From UBA4615 sp046046245 (GTDB lineage Bacteria; Pseudomonadota; Gammaproteobacteria; Burkholderiales; Burkholderiaceae_E), in NCBI GenBank assembly GCA_046046245.1, contig JBJOKE010000008.1, forward strand, positions 124,001 through 188,000: a stretch of DNA of 64,000 bases, in the 5' to 3' direction. This document shows positions 48,516 to 57,875 of the stretch, in pieces. How positions within the stretch are numbered: position 1 is the first letter of the stretch; the number at the start of each line of letters is the position of its first letter. The notes under the pieces are model-generated. The model saw nothing but the letters and a program-made list of their open reading frames with translations. It was not told the DNA's origin and did no database searches. The translations under genes and the position numbers were made by a program.

Positions 48516-50140
48516 GCGCCCTCGCCTCGAAGCGCCCGGTCGTCGGCGCCGAGACGCTGATCCTCGCGGTCTCGGTCTTCCTCGCCGCGACCGCCAACGG
48601 GCCCTTCTGGCACGGCGTGCTCGCCGGACGCGACCCGGTTGCGCCAGCCAGCTGGGGCTTCGCCACGGCCACCACGGCGATCCTGGTGGCGCTGCACTTC
48701 GCGCTGCCGGCGATCGTCGGCGCACGCGTGGTGCTGCGGCCGCTGCTCGCGCTGCTGTTGGTCGCATCGGCCGCGGCCGGTTTCTACGCGAAGCGCTACG
48801 GAACGGTCATCGATCCGACGATGATCCGCAACGTCCTCGCGACCGACACGCGCGAGGCAGGCGAGCTGCTGACGCTCGACATGATCGCCCACAACCTGCT
48901 GCTCGGCGCGCTCCCGGCCGCGGTGGTGCTGTGGGTACGGGTGAAGCAGCGGCCCTGGAAACGCGCTCTGGCGATCCGTGCGGGGACGGTCGCGCTCGCC
49001 GTCGTCGTCGGGCTCGGCGCGCTGCTCGCCGTGTTCCAGGATTTCGCGTCGACGATGCGCAACCAGAAGACGCTGCGCTACGCGATCACGCCGGCCAACG
49101 TGGTCTGGTCGCTCGGATCGGTGGCCGCCAGCGGACTGGGACAGCAGGTCGCCCGGCGCGAGCCGCCCGACCCGGCCGAACGCAACGCTCGCGACGGGCG
49201 TCGCCCGGCGCTGCTGGTGATCGTCGTGGGCGAGACCGTGCGCGCGGCGAACTGGCAACTGAACGGCTACGAGCGCCCCACCACGCCGGAGCTCGCGGCG
49301 CGCGGCGACCTGGTGAGCTTCACCCGTGCGACCGCCTGCGGCACCTCGACCGAGGTCTCGCTGCCCTGCATGTTCTCCCCCTACGGCCGCGCCGACTACG
49401 ACGAGCGCCGCATCCGGAACACCGATTCGCTGCTGCACGTGCTCGCCCGCGCCGGGCTCCAGGTCCGCTGGCGGGACAACCAGGCGGGCTGCAAGGGGGT
49501 CTGCGCGGGCCTGCCCGAGACGAACCTGAGCCGCGAGACCGTACCCGGCCTGTGCGCCGACGAGCGCTGCTTCGACGAGATCCTGCTTCACGGGCTCGAC
49601 GCGGTCGTCGAGGACGCGCGCGGCGACCTCGTGGTGGTGCTGCACCAGCTCGGCAACCACGGCCCCGCCTACTTCCGCCGCTACCCGCCCGCGAGCCGTC
49701 GCTGGACGCCCGCCTGCGAGCGCAACGAGCTGCGCGACTGCAGCCGCGAGGAGATCGTCAACGCCTACGACAACGCGATCCATTACACCGACCGCATGCT
49801 GGCGCGGACGATCGCCTTCCTCGAGGCGCGTCGGGACCGCTACGACGTCGCGCTGACCTACGTGTCGGACCATGGCGAGTCGCTCGGCGAGCGCGGTCTC
49901 TACCTGCACGGCGTGCCCCACGCGATCGCGCCGCGCGAGCAGCTCGAGGTGCCGATGTTCTGGTGGATCCCCGAGGACGCCGCCCGCGGGCTGCGGGTGG
50001 ACCTGGCCTGCCTGCGCGAGCGCGCGAGCGGGCCGTCCGGCCACGACAACCTCTACCACTCGATCCTCGGACTGCTCGAGGTCCGCACCCCGCGCTACCT
50101 CGGGGATCGCGACCTGTTCGCCGGCTGCCGGACCGGCTGA
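48512..50140 (+). CDS. eptA: lipid A phosphoethanolamine transferase, EptA/MCR family
   Basis: A 542-residue inner-membrane enzyme: five N-terminal helices (to about 175) and a periplasmic alkaline-phosphatase-fold domain. IVVGETVRAANW (Glu241), TACGTSTEVSLPCMFSP (nucleophile Thr280, spacing as in MCR-1), GNHGPAYFRRYP and SDHGESLGERG supply the zinc and catalytic residues; disulfide Cys are in the usual places. It moves phosphoethanolamine from phosphatidylethanolamine to lipid A and reduces the negative charge. The GTG start overlaps the PAP2 stop (GTGA). Such genes are chromosomal in many bacteria; resistance cannot be inferred from sequence alone. Confidence 0.9.
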   Translation: MSALASKRPVVGAETLILAVSVFLAATANGPFWHGVLAGRDPVAPASWGFATATTAILVALHFALPAIVGARVVLRPLLALLLVASAAAGFYAKRYGTVIDPTMIRNVLATDTREAGELLTLDMIAHNLLLGALPAAVVLWVRVKQRPWKRALAIRAGTVALAVVVGLGALLAVFQDFASTMRNQKTLRYAITPANVVWSLGSVAASGLGQQVARREPPDPAERNARDGRRPALLVIVVGETVRAANWQLNGYERPTTPELAARGDLVSFTRATACGTSTEVSLPCMFSPYGRADYDERRIRNTDSLLHVLARAGLQVRWRDNQAGCKGVCAGLPETNLSRETVPGLCADERCFDEILLHGLDAVVEDARGDLVVVLHQLGNHGPAYFRRYPPASRRWTPACERNELRDCSREEIVNAYDNAIHYTDRMLARTIAFLEARRDRYDVALTYVSDHGESLGERGLYLHGVPHAIAPREQLEVPMFWWIPEDAARGLRVDLACLRERASGPSGHDNLYHSILGLLEVRTPRYLGDRDLFAGCRTG

Positions 50141-50175
50141 TCGATCGGCGGCCTGCGGGCCCCCGCGCCGCGACC

Positions 50176-52680
50176 TCAGGAGAGCTCGCGCAGCGTCGCG
50201 AGCGGTGGCGTGTCCACCACGCGACGCAGCCCGAGCCAGCCGGCCAGCATCGACAGCGCCGCGCCGGCGGCGACCGCTACCGGCACCGCGAGCCAGCGCG
50301 GCTCGAACTCGAAGCGGAACACCTGGCCGGCGAGCACCGCGCCGATGGCGATCGCGCCGAGCGCGGCCAGCAGCCCGGCGAGCGCGCCGGTCGCGCCGAG
50401 CTCGAGCAGCTGCGCGCGGCGCAGCTGGCCGCGCGACGCCCCCAGCGCACGCATCAGCCCGGCCTCGCGGATCCGCTCGTCGCGCGAGCTGGCGAGCGCT
50501 GCGTAGAGCACCACGACGCCGGCCGCGAGCGTGAAGACGAAGAGGAACTGCACCGCGCGGACCACGTGGTCGAGGATCTCGCGGACCTGCCGGACGATCG
50601 CCGTGGTGTCGAAGACGGTGAGGTTCGGAAACCGGGCGAGCAGCGACGAGATCGCCTGCGGCCTGGCCTCGGGCAGGTGGAACGCGGTGATCCAGCTCTG
50701 CGGCCGCGTCTCCAGCGCGGCCGGCGACAGGATCATGAAGAAGTTCACCTGCATCGAATCCCAGGCGACGCGACGCGTGCCGGTCACGATGGCCTCCACC
50801 GGCTCGCCGGCGACGTCGAAGGCGAGCCGGTCGCCGAGCGCGAGACCGAGCGTGCGGGCCATCCCCGATTCGACCGAGACCTCGGGCTTCGCCGGATCGA
50901 TCCAGCGGCCGGTGGCGACCTGGTTGTGCGGCTGGATCGCGCTCATGTAGGACAGGTTCATCTCGCGATCGAGCAGGCGCCGGGCGCGGTCGTCGTCCAT
51001 CTTCGCGGGATCGAGCTCGCGTCCGTTGACCGCGACCAGACGACCGCGGACCATCGGGTAGAGCGCGGCGCCGGCGATGCCGGCCTCGCGCAGCGCGGCG
51101 GCGACCGCGTCGCGCTGCTCGGGCTGGATGTTGATCACGAAGCGGTTCGGCGCGTCGGGCGGACTCGCCCGCTGCCAGCTGTCGAGCAGGTCGCCGCGGG
51201 TCACCGTGAGCAGCATCAGCGCCATCAGCCCCACCGACAGCGCCGCGGTCTGCGCGATCGACGCGCCCTGCCTGCGGCTCCACGACGCGAGCGCGACGCG
51301 CAGCGCCGCGCCGCCGCGGCCGGCCACGTGGCGCAGCGGCGCGAGCAGGCGGATCGCGAGCCAGGCCACGCCGACGAAGACCGCGGCGCCGACCGCGAAG
51401 CCGCCGATCGCGTAGCCGGCGAGCTGGCGGTCGCCCGCGAACCACAGCAGCAGCAGCGAGAACGAACCGAGCGCGACGGCGGCCGCGACCCAGGCCGACG
51501 CGGGCGGCGCGCCCAGGTCGCGACGCAGCACGCGCAGCGGCGGCACGCCGGCCAGCCGCGCGAGCGGCACGGCCGCGAACCCCAGCACCAGCAGCAACCC
51601 GGCGAGGGTCGCCTGCAGCGCCGGCCACGGCGACGCCGGCGGCAGCTGCAGCACGATCGCAGGCCCCGCGAGCGCGACCAGCGCCAGATGGCCGAGCCAG
51701 CCGAGCACCGAGCCGAGCGCGCCGGCGGCGAGGCCGAGCCACAGCATCTCGAGCAGCAGCGCCGCCAGCAGCCGGCCCTGGACGAGCCCCAGCGCGCGCA
51801 TCACCGCGCAGCCGTCGAGATGGCGCTGCGCGAAGCGGCGAGCCGCCACCGCGATCGCGACGGCCGCGATCAGCGCCGACAGCAGCGAGACCAGCGCGAG
51901 GAACTGCCGGGCCCGGTCGAGCGTGGCGCGCAGCTCGGGGCGCCCGCCCTCGAGCGTCTCGACGCGCGCGCCGCGCGGCAGGCGTGACTTGATCCATGCC
52001 TCGTACTCGGCCACGCGGACCGGCTCGCCGCGGACCATCAGCCGCCAGGTGACCCGGCTGAGCGGCGTGACCAGCCGGGTCGCGTCGAGGTCCTCCAGCG
52101 CGATCATCGCGCGCGGCGCGAGGTTCACGAAGCCCGCGCCCCGGTCGGGCTCGACGACGACCAGCCGCTCGACCCGGAACGCCGACTCGCCGAGATGCAG
52201 CGTGCCGCCGGGCGCCAGGCCGAGCCCCGCGAGCAGCGCCGGATCGACCCAGACCGTCCCGCGGGCCGGCACGCCCGCGGCCGGCTCGTCGGGACCGTCG
52301 GCCGCGCGCGCGACGCGGACCGTGCCGCGCAGCGGATACCCCTCCGACACCGCCTTGACCGACGCGAGCAGCGCCGGCGGCGCGCCGGGCGCCTCGGCGA
52401 TGGCCATGCTCGGGAAGGACACGGTGCGTGCGACCACGAGGCCGAGCCGCGCCGCCTGCGCCTCGAGCTCGGCACCCGGAGGCCCGTCGGCCGCGACGAC
52501 CAGGTCGGCGCCGAGGAGCTGCCGCGCCTGCTGCCCGAGCGCCCCCTTCATCCGGTCGACGAAGAAGCCTACGCTCGCGATCGCTGCGACGGCGACGACC
52601 AGCGCGGCGGCGAGCAGGCGCAGCTCGCCCGCCCGCCAGTCGCGTCGTGCGAGGAGCCCGGAGAGGCGGATCGGATGCAT
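50176..52680 (-). CDS. FtsX-like ABC transporter permease, YbbP type
   Basis: An 834-residue membrane protein of the FtsX/MacB family. Each half has an FtsX domain: one helix at about 20-40, a large periplasmic part, three helices near 270-390, more helices near 395-475, a second periplasmic part, and a final three-helix block with VLYAALASSRDERIREAGLMRALGASRGQL. This is the YbbP architecture (partner of the YbbA ATPase). No ATPase gene is next to it. It probably moves or extracts lipid-linked material between membranes. The start MHPIRLSGLLARRDW has a weak ribosome site. Confidence 0.82.
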   Translation of the reverse strand: MHPIRLSGLLARRDWRAGELRLLAAALVVAVAAIASVGFFVDRMKGALGQQARQLLGADLVVAADGPPGAELEAQAARLGLVVARTVSFPSMAIAEAPGAPPALLASVKAVSEGYPLRGTVRVARAADGPDEPAAGVPARGTVWVDPALLAGLGLAPGGTLHLGESAFRVERLVVVEPDRGAGFVNLAPRAMIALEDLDATRLVTPLSRVTWRLMVRGEPVRVAEYEAWIKSRLPRGARVETLEGGRPELRATLDRARQFLALVSLLSALIAAVAIAVAARRFAQRHLDGCAVMRALGLVQGRLLAALLLEMLWLGLAAGALGSVLGWLGHLALVALAGPAIVLQLPPASPWPALQATLAGLLLVLGFAAVPLARLAGVPPLRVLRRDLGAPPASAWVAAAVALGSFSLLLLWFAGDRQLAGYAIGGFAVGAAVFVGVAWLAIRLLAPLRHVAGRGGAALRVALASWSRRQGASIAQTAALSVGLMALMLLTVTRGDLLDSWQRASPPDAPNRFVINIQPEQRDAVAAALREAGIAGAALYPMVRGRLVAVNGRELDPAKMDDDRARRLLDREMNLSYMSAIQPHNQVATGRWIDPAKPEVSVESGMARTLGLALGDRLAFDVAGEPVEAIVTGTRRVAWDSMQVNFFMILSPAALETRPQSWITAFHLPEARPQAISSLLARFPNLTVFDTTAIVRQVREILDHVVRAVQFLFVFTLAAGVVVLYAALASSRDERIREAGLMRALGASRGQLRRAQLLELGATGALAGLLAALGAIAIGAVLAGQVFRFEFEPRWLAVPVAVAAGAALSMLAGWLGLRRVVDTPPLATLRELS

Positions 52681-52733
52681 CGGTGCGGCGCGGCCTGCGG
52701 GAGGGTTGACGGGTGGATGACGGGGTCGGAGGC

Positions 52734-53777
52734 TCACGAAGCCGGCATCGGCGCCGGGTCGGCGAGCATCCGCTCGAGCGCACCGGCCACGTCGGCCACC
52801 GGAGGCGTCCGACCGATGCCGCCGAAGCTCTCGCAGCGCGCGTCGCCGCTCACCGCACACTGGGTCGCGTCGAAGTCGCAGAAGATGCCCACGGTCGGTC
52901 GGCCGAGCGCGCCCGCGAGATGCGTGAAGCCGGTGTCCAGTCCGGCGACCAGGCGGGCCCGCGCGACCAGCCCCGCCGCGTCGGCGACAGACAGGAACGG
53001 CGGCACCACCGAGGTCGGCGCGGGGTCGGCGATCCTGACGTCGGCACCGGTCTCCGATGCGTCGACGACCGTGCCGCCACAGCCCGCGGCGAGGCGACGC
53101 ACGCGGTCGCGCTCCTCCGGGCTGCCCCAGAGCCAGGCGAGCACGAGCCCGCGCGCGGCGAGCATCCGGCCGATCTCGATCCAGCAGGCCTCGGGCCAGA
53201 GCTTCTCGGGGCGGCTCGCTCCCGGCACGAGCACCGCGAGCGGTCGATCGGTTGCCAGCCACGCGGGTGCGAAGACCGGCACGCGCAGGCCGAACCGCGC
53301 CGGCCCGTCGACGCGATAGCCGAACGCGGCCGCCGCGATCGCCCGGTTGCGGGCGACCACGTGCAACGACCAGGGCACCACCGCCCTGCGGTCGTAGGCG
53401 AGCGAGGCGAGCGGCTCGCGGGCCGACGACCATGACGGCCCGACCCGGTGCGCGCCGCGCGCGAGCCGCGCCACGGCCGCGCTCTTCAGCAGCCCCTGGC
53501 AGTCGACGATCCAGTCGTAGTCGATCTCGCGCACACGGTCGCGGAAGGCGCGCATCGCCGCCCGCGTGGCCGGCTCGCGAAGCGAGCGCCGCCACTTGCG
53601 CCAGGCGATCGGGATCACCCGCGCGACGCCGGGATTCATCGCCGGAATGCCCGCGAACGGCACCTCGGCGACCCAGTCGATGCTCGCGTCCGGCGCGTGC
53701 GCGAGCAGGTCGGACACCACCGGCTGCGCGTGGACGATGTCGCCCATCGACGACATCTTGACCACCAGTACCTTCAC
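52734..53777 (-). CDS. waaC: lipopolysaccharide heptosyltransferase I
   Basis: A 347-residue GT-B glycosyltransferase (GT9) starting MKVLVVKMSSMGDIVHAQPVV, which is the WaaC hallmark with the catalytic Asp13. LVPGASRPEKLWPEACW (near 193) and GLDTGFTHLAGALGRPTVGIF are the donor-binding blocks. It adds the first heptose to Kdo of the inner core at the cytoplasmic face of the inner membrane. A GTG start follows GTGGAGCG. A DUF4254 gene lies 27 bases before it in the same direction. Confidence 0.92.
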   Translation of the reverse strand: MKVLVVKMSSMGDIVHAQPVVSDLLAHAPDASIDWVAEVPFAGIPAMNPGVARVIPIAWRKWRRSLREPATRAAMRAFRDRVREIDYDWIVDCQGLLKSAAVARLARGAHRVGPSWSSAREPLASLAYDRRAVVPWSLHVVARNRAIAAAAFGYRVDGPARFGLRVPVFAPAWLATDRPLAVLVPGASRPEKLWPEACWIEIGRMLAARGLVLAWLWGSPEERDRVRRLAAGCGGTVVDASETGADVRIADPAPTSVVPPFLSVADAAGLVARARLVAGLDTGFTHLAGALGRPTVGIFCDFDATQCAVSGDARCESFGGIGRTPPVADVAGALERMLADPAPMPAS

Positions 53778-53804
53778 CGCGCGCGCTCCACGCGGCGCGC
53801 CGCG

Positions 53805-54452
53805 TCAGCCGCCACGAGCGCCCGCGCGCTGCCGCTCGGCCACCAGCACCGGGTTCAGCGTCGGGTCGTTGTACATCTTGAACTGCCGGTAGATCTTGAA
53901 GCGGCCCGTGCCCGTGGCGATCTCGTCGAGCAGGCGGTCATAGCACGATGCGAGGTCGTCTCGCTGCAGGCGCAGCTGCGCGACCTTCGCCCGCGTGGTC
54001 TCGCGATGCGTCTCGTCGACGTCGGTGCGGACCGTCTGCAGCCCCATGTGATGGATCTTCAGCGCGAGGATCGACATGCGGTCGATCATCGCGCCCGCGG
54101 TCTCGCTGGACAGGCGCGCGTCCTCGCGGCGCGGCCAGTCCGCCGTGGCGCGCAGCAGCGCATCGTCGATCCGCTCCATCGCGTCGTTGCGCGCCTGGTT
54201 GAACCGGTCGATGTGCCGCTTGTTCGCCGCGATCTCGGCGTCGGCCGCCCGGGTGCGGCGGGCGAGGTCCTCCTCGTTCCAGAGGGAACAGTTGAACCGA
54301 TGGTTGACCAGGACCCAGCCCCAGGCCTCGGCCAGCGCGCTGGCGTCGGGGAGCAGCGTACGGGCCCCCGCGTCGTCGGCCGGCCAGTCGGATCGGGCGA
54401 GGCAGGCGTCGTGGAACGCGGTGATCGCTGAGGAGCGGACGGTGTCGATCAT
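53805..54452 (-). CDS. DUF4254 protein, LPS-region gene
   Basis: A 215-residue soluble helical protein of the DUF4254 family. NHRFNCSLWNEEDLARRTRAAD (about 50-71) and NQARNDAMERIDDALL are the conserved parts. Function is unknown; family members are often near glycosyltransferase genes, as here beside waaC. No membrane segment or metal site is clear. It lies 38 bases after the patatin-like gene and 27 bases before waaC, all leftward. Confidence 0.8.
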   Translation of the reverse strand: MIDTVRSSAITAFHDACLARSDWPADDAGARTLLPDASALAEAWGWVLVNHRFNCSLWNEEDLARRTRAADAEIAANKRHIDRFNQARNDAMERIDDALLRATADWPRREDARLSSETAGAMIDRMSILALKIHHMGLQTVRTDVDETHRETTRAKVAQLRLQRDDLASCYDRLLDEIATGTGRFKIYRQFKMYNDPTLNPVLVAERQRAGARGG

Positions 54453-54490
54453 GGTGGCGAAGGATACCCGCGTTCGCGCGACGTCCCGCT

Positions 54491-57010
54491 TCAGAGGCCC
54501 GGCCGGCCGAGGAAGAGGTAGACCAGCCGGTTGTTGCCCTCGGCGATGCCGTAGCCGAAGTAGATCGGCCCGATCGCGGTGTGCGCGCCCAGATAGGCGG
54601 TCAGGCTGGAGACCCAGCCCGTCGTGTTCAGTCCGACCGCCGTGTCGCGCATCGTCGCGGACTCCAGCGCGACGCCGGCGTAGAACCCGCGGCCGAGCGG
54701 ATTCGGCAGCGTCATGATCTGGTTCTGGTAGGCGAGGCTCGCGTAGCGCAGCGACGTGCCCAGCGCCTGGTTGATCTGCAGGCCCGACAGGTTCATGAAG
54801 CCGCCCAGGCTGAACAGCTGGTTCAGCGCGGTCCGATCGCTCGCCTCGCCGACGCGGAACGAGGCCGAGAAGGTATGGTCCCCGATGCTCCCAACGGCCT
54901 TGCCGGACACCAGGGCCCGATGGCCTGTCACGGCCTGCTCGCGGTCGGTTTCGACCACCTCGGTACGGAAGGTGGCCGACAGCAGATACCCTTCCCGCGG
55001 GAAGTCGGTCGCGTCGAGCTGGTCGGCGATCAGCGACGCCTGTCCGCCCCAGTAGCGGTCCGCGAAGGTCGGCAGGAGTGCGGGCCCCGTCCGCGCGAAG
55101 GTGTCGCGGGTGCCGACGAAGGTGCCGAGCCTGAGTTCCCCGATCCGACCGCCGACGCCGAGTTCGACGCCTGCCTGCCGGGTGCGGACGCCGTACTCGG
55201 CGACCCGGCTGTTGCCCCGGAAGATCCAGACCGGGACCTCCTCGGCGAGCAGCTGCGGGACGGCGAAGAAGCGTGCGTCGCCGCGGTTGAAGGGCTGGTA
55301 GTACTCGGCGATCAGCCGCGAGGTGCTGCCGAACTGCAGCTCGGACTTGAACTCGCCGCCCCAGTCGCCGATCCGCGGACGACGGAATCCGAGCATCACG
55401 TTGAACACGCCGTTCGCGTTCGAATCGGCTGCCGCCCCCAGTCCGAAACGCAGGTAGTTGGGGCCCCAACCACGCTCCACGACGTCGAGCTCGAGCACCT
55501 GCCCGGCGCCCTCCGGGCGCAGCGCGTAGCCGATCCGGTCGAAGTCGCCCGACGAGTTCCAGGTGTTGATCGCCTGCTCGAGGGCGGTTCGATCGAGGCT
55601 GCCGGGACGCTCGGGCCGCAGACCCGCCTGCGACAGCAGCGCGCGCCCGGTGCCCGCCTCGACGCCGACCACGCGGACACCGGCGTACCGGTCGTCGCGG
55701 ACGACGCGCGCCGAACGTTCCCGCTGCCACGCGGCGAACCCGTCCTCGGGCAGGGACAGCCGCGACAGCGCACCGCGCCCGGCGAGCGTGGCGGCCTCGC
55801 CCGCCGGAATCCCGTCGACGCCACGACCGAAGGCCGCCGAGCCCAGGTTGCCGAGATCGGGCTGGATCAGCACGTCGACCCCGGCACGGACCTGTGCCCG
55901 CGAGTCGCGCATGTTGCGCTCCATCAGGATCCCGACCATCTGCGACGCCACCCCGAAGGCGTTGCCGAGCTCGTCGCGCTTGAGCAGCGGCCCGCCGATG
56001 TCGACGGCGATGACGACGTCGGCGCACAGGTCGCGCACCACGTCCACCGGCATGTTCCGGGTGAGCCCGCCGTCGACCAGCAGCCGCCCGCCCGCCTGGA
56101 CCGGCGAGAACGCGGACGGCACGGCCATGCTCGCGCGCACCGCGGTCACGAGGCTGCCCCGGTCCTGGACGACCATCTCGCCGAGCTCGAGGTCCGTGGC
56201 GATCGCACGGAAGGGGATCGGCAGCCGATCGAACGACTCCAGGACTGCGCTCGCGCCGAGCATGCGGTGCAGGAACAGCTCGATCTTCTGCCCCGAGATC
56301 AGCCCGGGCGGCATCAGCACCTGCCCGTCGCGCAACCCGATGGTCACGTCGAGGAGGTACGCCTTCTCCTCGTTCTTGCGGCGGGCCTGCTGGTCGCGGC
56401 GCGGCGGAGCATCGTCGAACATGTCGCGATCCCAGTCGGCCGAGCGCAGCGCGCGCTCGATCTCGTCGGGCGACAGGCCGCTCGCGTAGGCCGCGCCCAC
56501 GGCCGAGCCGGCGCTGGTGCCCGCGATGCAGTCGATCGGGATGCGAAGCGCCTCGAGCGCGCGCAGCACCCCGACGTGCGCGAACCCGCGGGCGCCGCCC
56601 CCGGACAGCGCGAGTCCGACGCGCGGCCGGCCGATCGGCGGCAGGAGCACCCTCGCCGGCGCCGACACCGTACCGGGCGCGGCCGAGGTGGCCGCGCGGT
56701 CCGCGGGCAGTGGCGCGGAGGTGGGCATGCCGGCGCTGCCGGCCCGCGGCAGCGGCGTGACCGGCGCCGCGCCGCCGGGCTGGCGACGCGGCACCGACTC
56801 CTGTCCGGCCGTCGTCGCCGTGGACGTGGCAGCCGACCGCGTCGGGTCGGCCTCGGCGGCCGCGGGATCCGGCTGGGCCAGGACCGGCGTCATGCAGATC
56901 GCGAGGAGCGCGAGCGTCGCCGCGATCGAGGGGCGCAGCGGGAACGCTGCGGACTGCCGCGCGCATTGCGCGCGCAGGCCGTGTCGGGCGGGGCCGGCGG
57001 ACGTCGTCAT
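54491..57010 (-). CDS. PlpD-like patatin phospholipase with Omp85-type barrel
   Basis: An 839-residue exported protein. Signal peptide ends near VLAQ (residue 46). A low-complexity Ala/Pro/Thr linker (about 48-125) precedes the patatin domain with GGGARG (138-143), GTSAG (164-168, Ser166) and DGG (313-315, Asp313): the phospholipase dyad. A POTRA-like segment (about 450-520) and a 16-strand-type barrel domain follow, ending LGRPGL. This is the type Vd secretion layout of PlpD. It could be an outer-membrane lipase. The longer-than-usual linker is notable. Confidence 0.86.
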   Translation of the reverse strand: MTTSAGPARHGLRAQCARQSAAFPLRPSIAATLALLAICMTPVLAQPDPAAAEADPTRSAATSTATTAGQESVPRRQPGGAAPVTPLPRAGSAGMPTSAPLPADRAATSAAPGTVSAPARVLLPPIGRPRVGLALSGGGARGFAHVGVLRALEALRIPIDCIAGTSAGSAVGAAYASGLSPDEIERALRSADWDRDMFDDAPPRRDQQARRKNEEKAYLLDVTIGLRDGQVLMPPGLISGQKIELFLHRMLGASAVLESFDRLPIPFRAIATDLELGEMVVQDRGSLVTAVRASMAVPSAFSPVQAGGRLLVDGGLTRNMPVDVVRDLCADVVIAVDIGGPLLKRDELGNAFGVASQMVGILMERNMRDSRAQVRAGVDVLIQPDLGNLGSAAFGRGVDGIPAGEAATLAGRGALSRLSLPEDGFAAWQRERSARVVRDDRYAGVRVVGVEAGTGRALLSQAGLRPERPGSLDRTALEQAINTWNSSGDFDRIGYALRPEGAGQVLELDVVERGWGPNYLRFGLGAAADSNANGVFNVMLGFRRPRIGDWGGEFKSELQFGSTSRLIAEYYQPFNRGDARFFAVPQLLAEEVPVWIFRGNSRVAEYGVRTRQAGVELGVGGRIGELRLGTFVGTRDTFARTGPALLPTFADRYWGGQASLIADQLDATDFPREGYLLSATFRTEVVETDREQAVTGHRALVSGKAVGSIGDHTFSASFRVGEASDRTALNQLFSLGGFMNLSGLQINQALGTSLRYASLAYQNQIMTLPNPLGRGFYAGVALESATMRDTAVGLNTTGWVSSLTAYLGAHTAIGPIYFGYGIAEGNNRLVYLFLGRPGL

Positions 57011-57218
57011 GCGGGTCGTGGAGGCGCCGGGACGGTGCCGGCGATCTCGGCTGCGAGGGAGCCGCCGACCTTACCACGGCCCTTCTCCATGCCCCGCCCA
57101 CCGCCTGCGCGCCGCGGGCCAGGTCGAGCCCGGGACGTGCAACGGGATCGCGAAGACGCTCCGGAGATCGCCCTGCCGGCGCCCCTCGGGCCCGCGAATC
57201 GGGCGCGGTCGCGGACGC

Positions 57219-57827
57219 TCAGGGCCGCGGCGACGGCGGTGTCGGCGTGGGCGGCGGCGTCGGCATCGCAGGTGCGGGTGCGGGTGCGGGTGCGGGTGCG
57301 GGCAGGGCCGGGCCCGAAGACGGCAGGCCCGGCACCGGAGCCGGCGGTTCGGCGGACGAGGGCGGAGCCGGAGCCGGAGCGGGAGCGGGAACCTTCGCAG
57401 GGACCGGCGCCGGCACCACCACGCCCGGCGCGAGTTGCACCTCCTCGACCCGGACCGCACCCGTCACGTAGTAGCGGGTCTCGCCGAAGCACGTCGTGGG
57501 CAGCCCGACGCGCTGCTCGTAATGCAGGGACACGCGCTGGCCCATCAGCCGGTTGATCTGTTCGGCCACGGCGTCGTCGGTGACCGTGAACTCGAATTTC
57601 TCCGGGATCGCACCGGGCATCGACACCAGCGCGATCTCCCCCTCCCAGGTCTTGCAGAGCCAGCCCTTCTTCGAGAATTTCTGCACCCAGCCCGCGCGCT
57701 CACCGCTCGAGTAGCTCCAGTTCAGGACGACCGCGAAGTACAGCGATCCGACCGCGGCGACGATCAGCACCAGCCACAGCAGGAGCCGGCCGAACGAGAA
57801 GCGGGACGCGGGAGCGGACGAGGGCAT
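57219..57827 (-). CDS. single-pass membrane protein with proline/alanine-rich tail
   Basis: A 202-residue protein. One hydrophobic helix (about 14-35, LLLWLVLIVAAVGSLYFAVVL) is followed by a domain with KKGWLCKTWEGEIALVSMPGA and VTDDAVAEQINRLMGQRVSLHYEQ to about residue 130. A low-complexity Pro/Ala/Val tail of about 65 residues, encoded by hexamer repeats, completes it. The first part looks like a family of small membrane-anchored proteins (often called 6-phosphogluconate dehydrogenase-like by wrong annotation); I do not assign a function. The ATG at 57827 is chosen; an in-frame start upstream is possible. Confidence 0.68.
   Translation of the reverse strand: MPSSAPASRFSFGRLLLWLVLIVAAVGSLYFAVVLNWSYSSGERAGWVQKFSKKGWLCKTWEGEIALVSMPGAIPEKFEFTVTDDAVAEQINRLMGQRVSLHYEQRVGLPTTCFGETRYYVTGAVRVEEVQLAPGVVVPAPVPAKVPAPAPAPAPPSSAEPPAPVPGLPSSGPALPAPAPAPAPAPAMPTPPPTPTPPSPRP
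57271..57302. repeat. GGTGCG-type hexamer tract inside the proline-rich tail
   Basis: About five copies of GGTGCG run head to tail. On the coding (minus) strand they give alternating Pro and Ala. A looser second tract lies at about 57365-57393. As the unit is six bases, copy changes would lengthen or shorten the tail without a frameshift. Confidence 0.85.
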
Positions 57828-57875
57828 GGCGGGATGTCGGGATTCCAGGCCTGGCGATCCTAACACCCGCCCCGA

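Noticed and set aside
48227..52783. A 1518-codon frame antisense to the PAP2/EptA genes and out of frame with the permease
   Set aside because: Composition is Arg/Ala/Gly-rich with no motifs; real genes with clear domains occupy the same bases.
57271..57393. Frameshifted or collapsed gene at the hexamer repeats
   Set aside because: The frame is continuous through both tracts, and Pro/Ala tails of this kind are common in membrane proteins.
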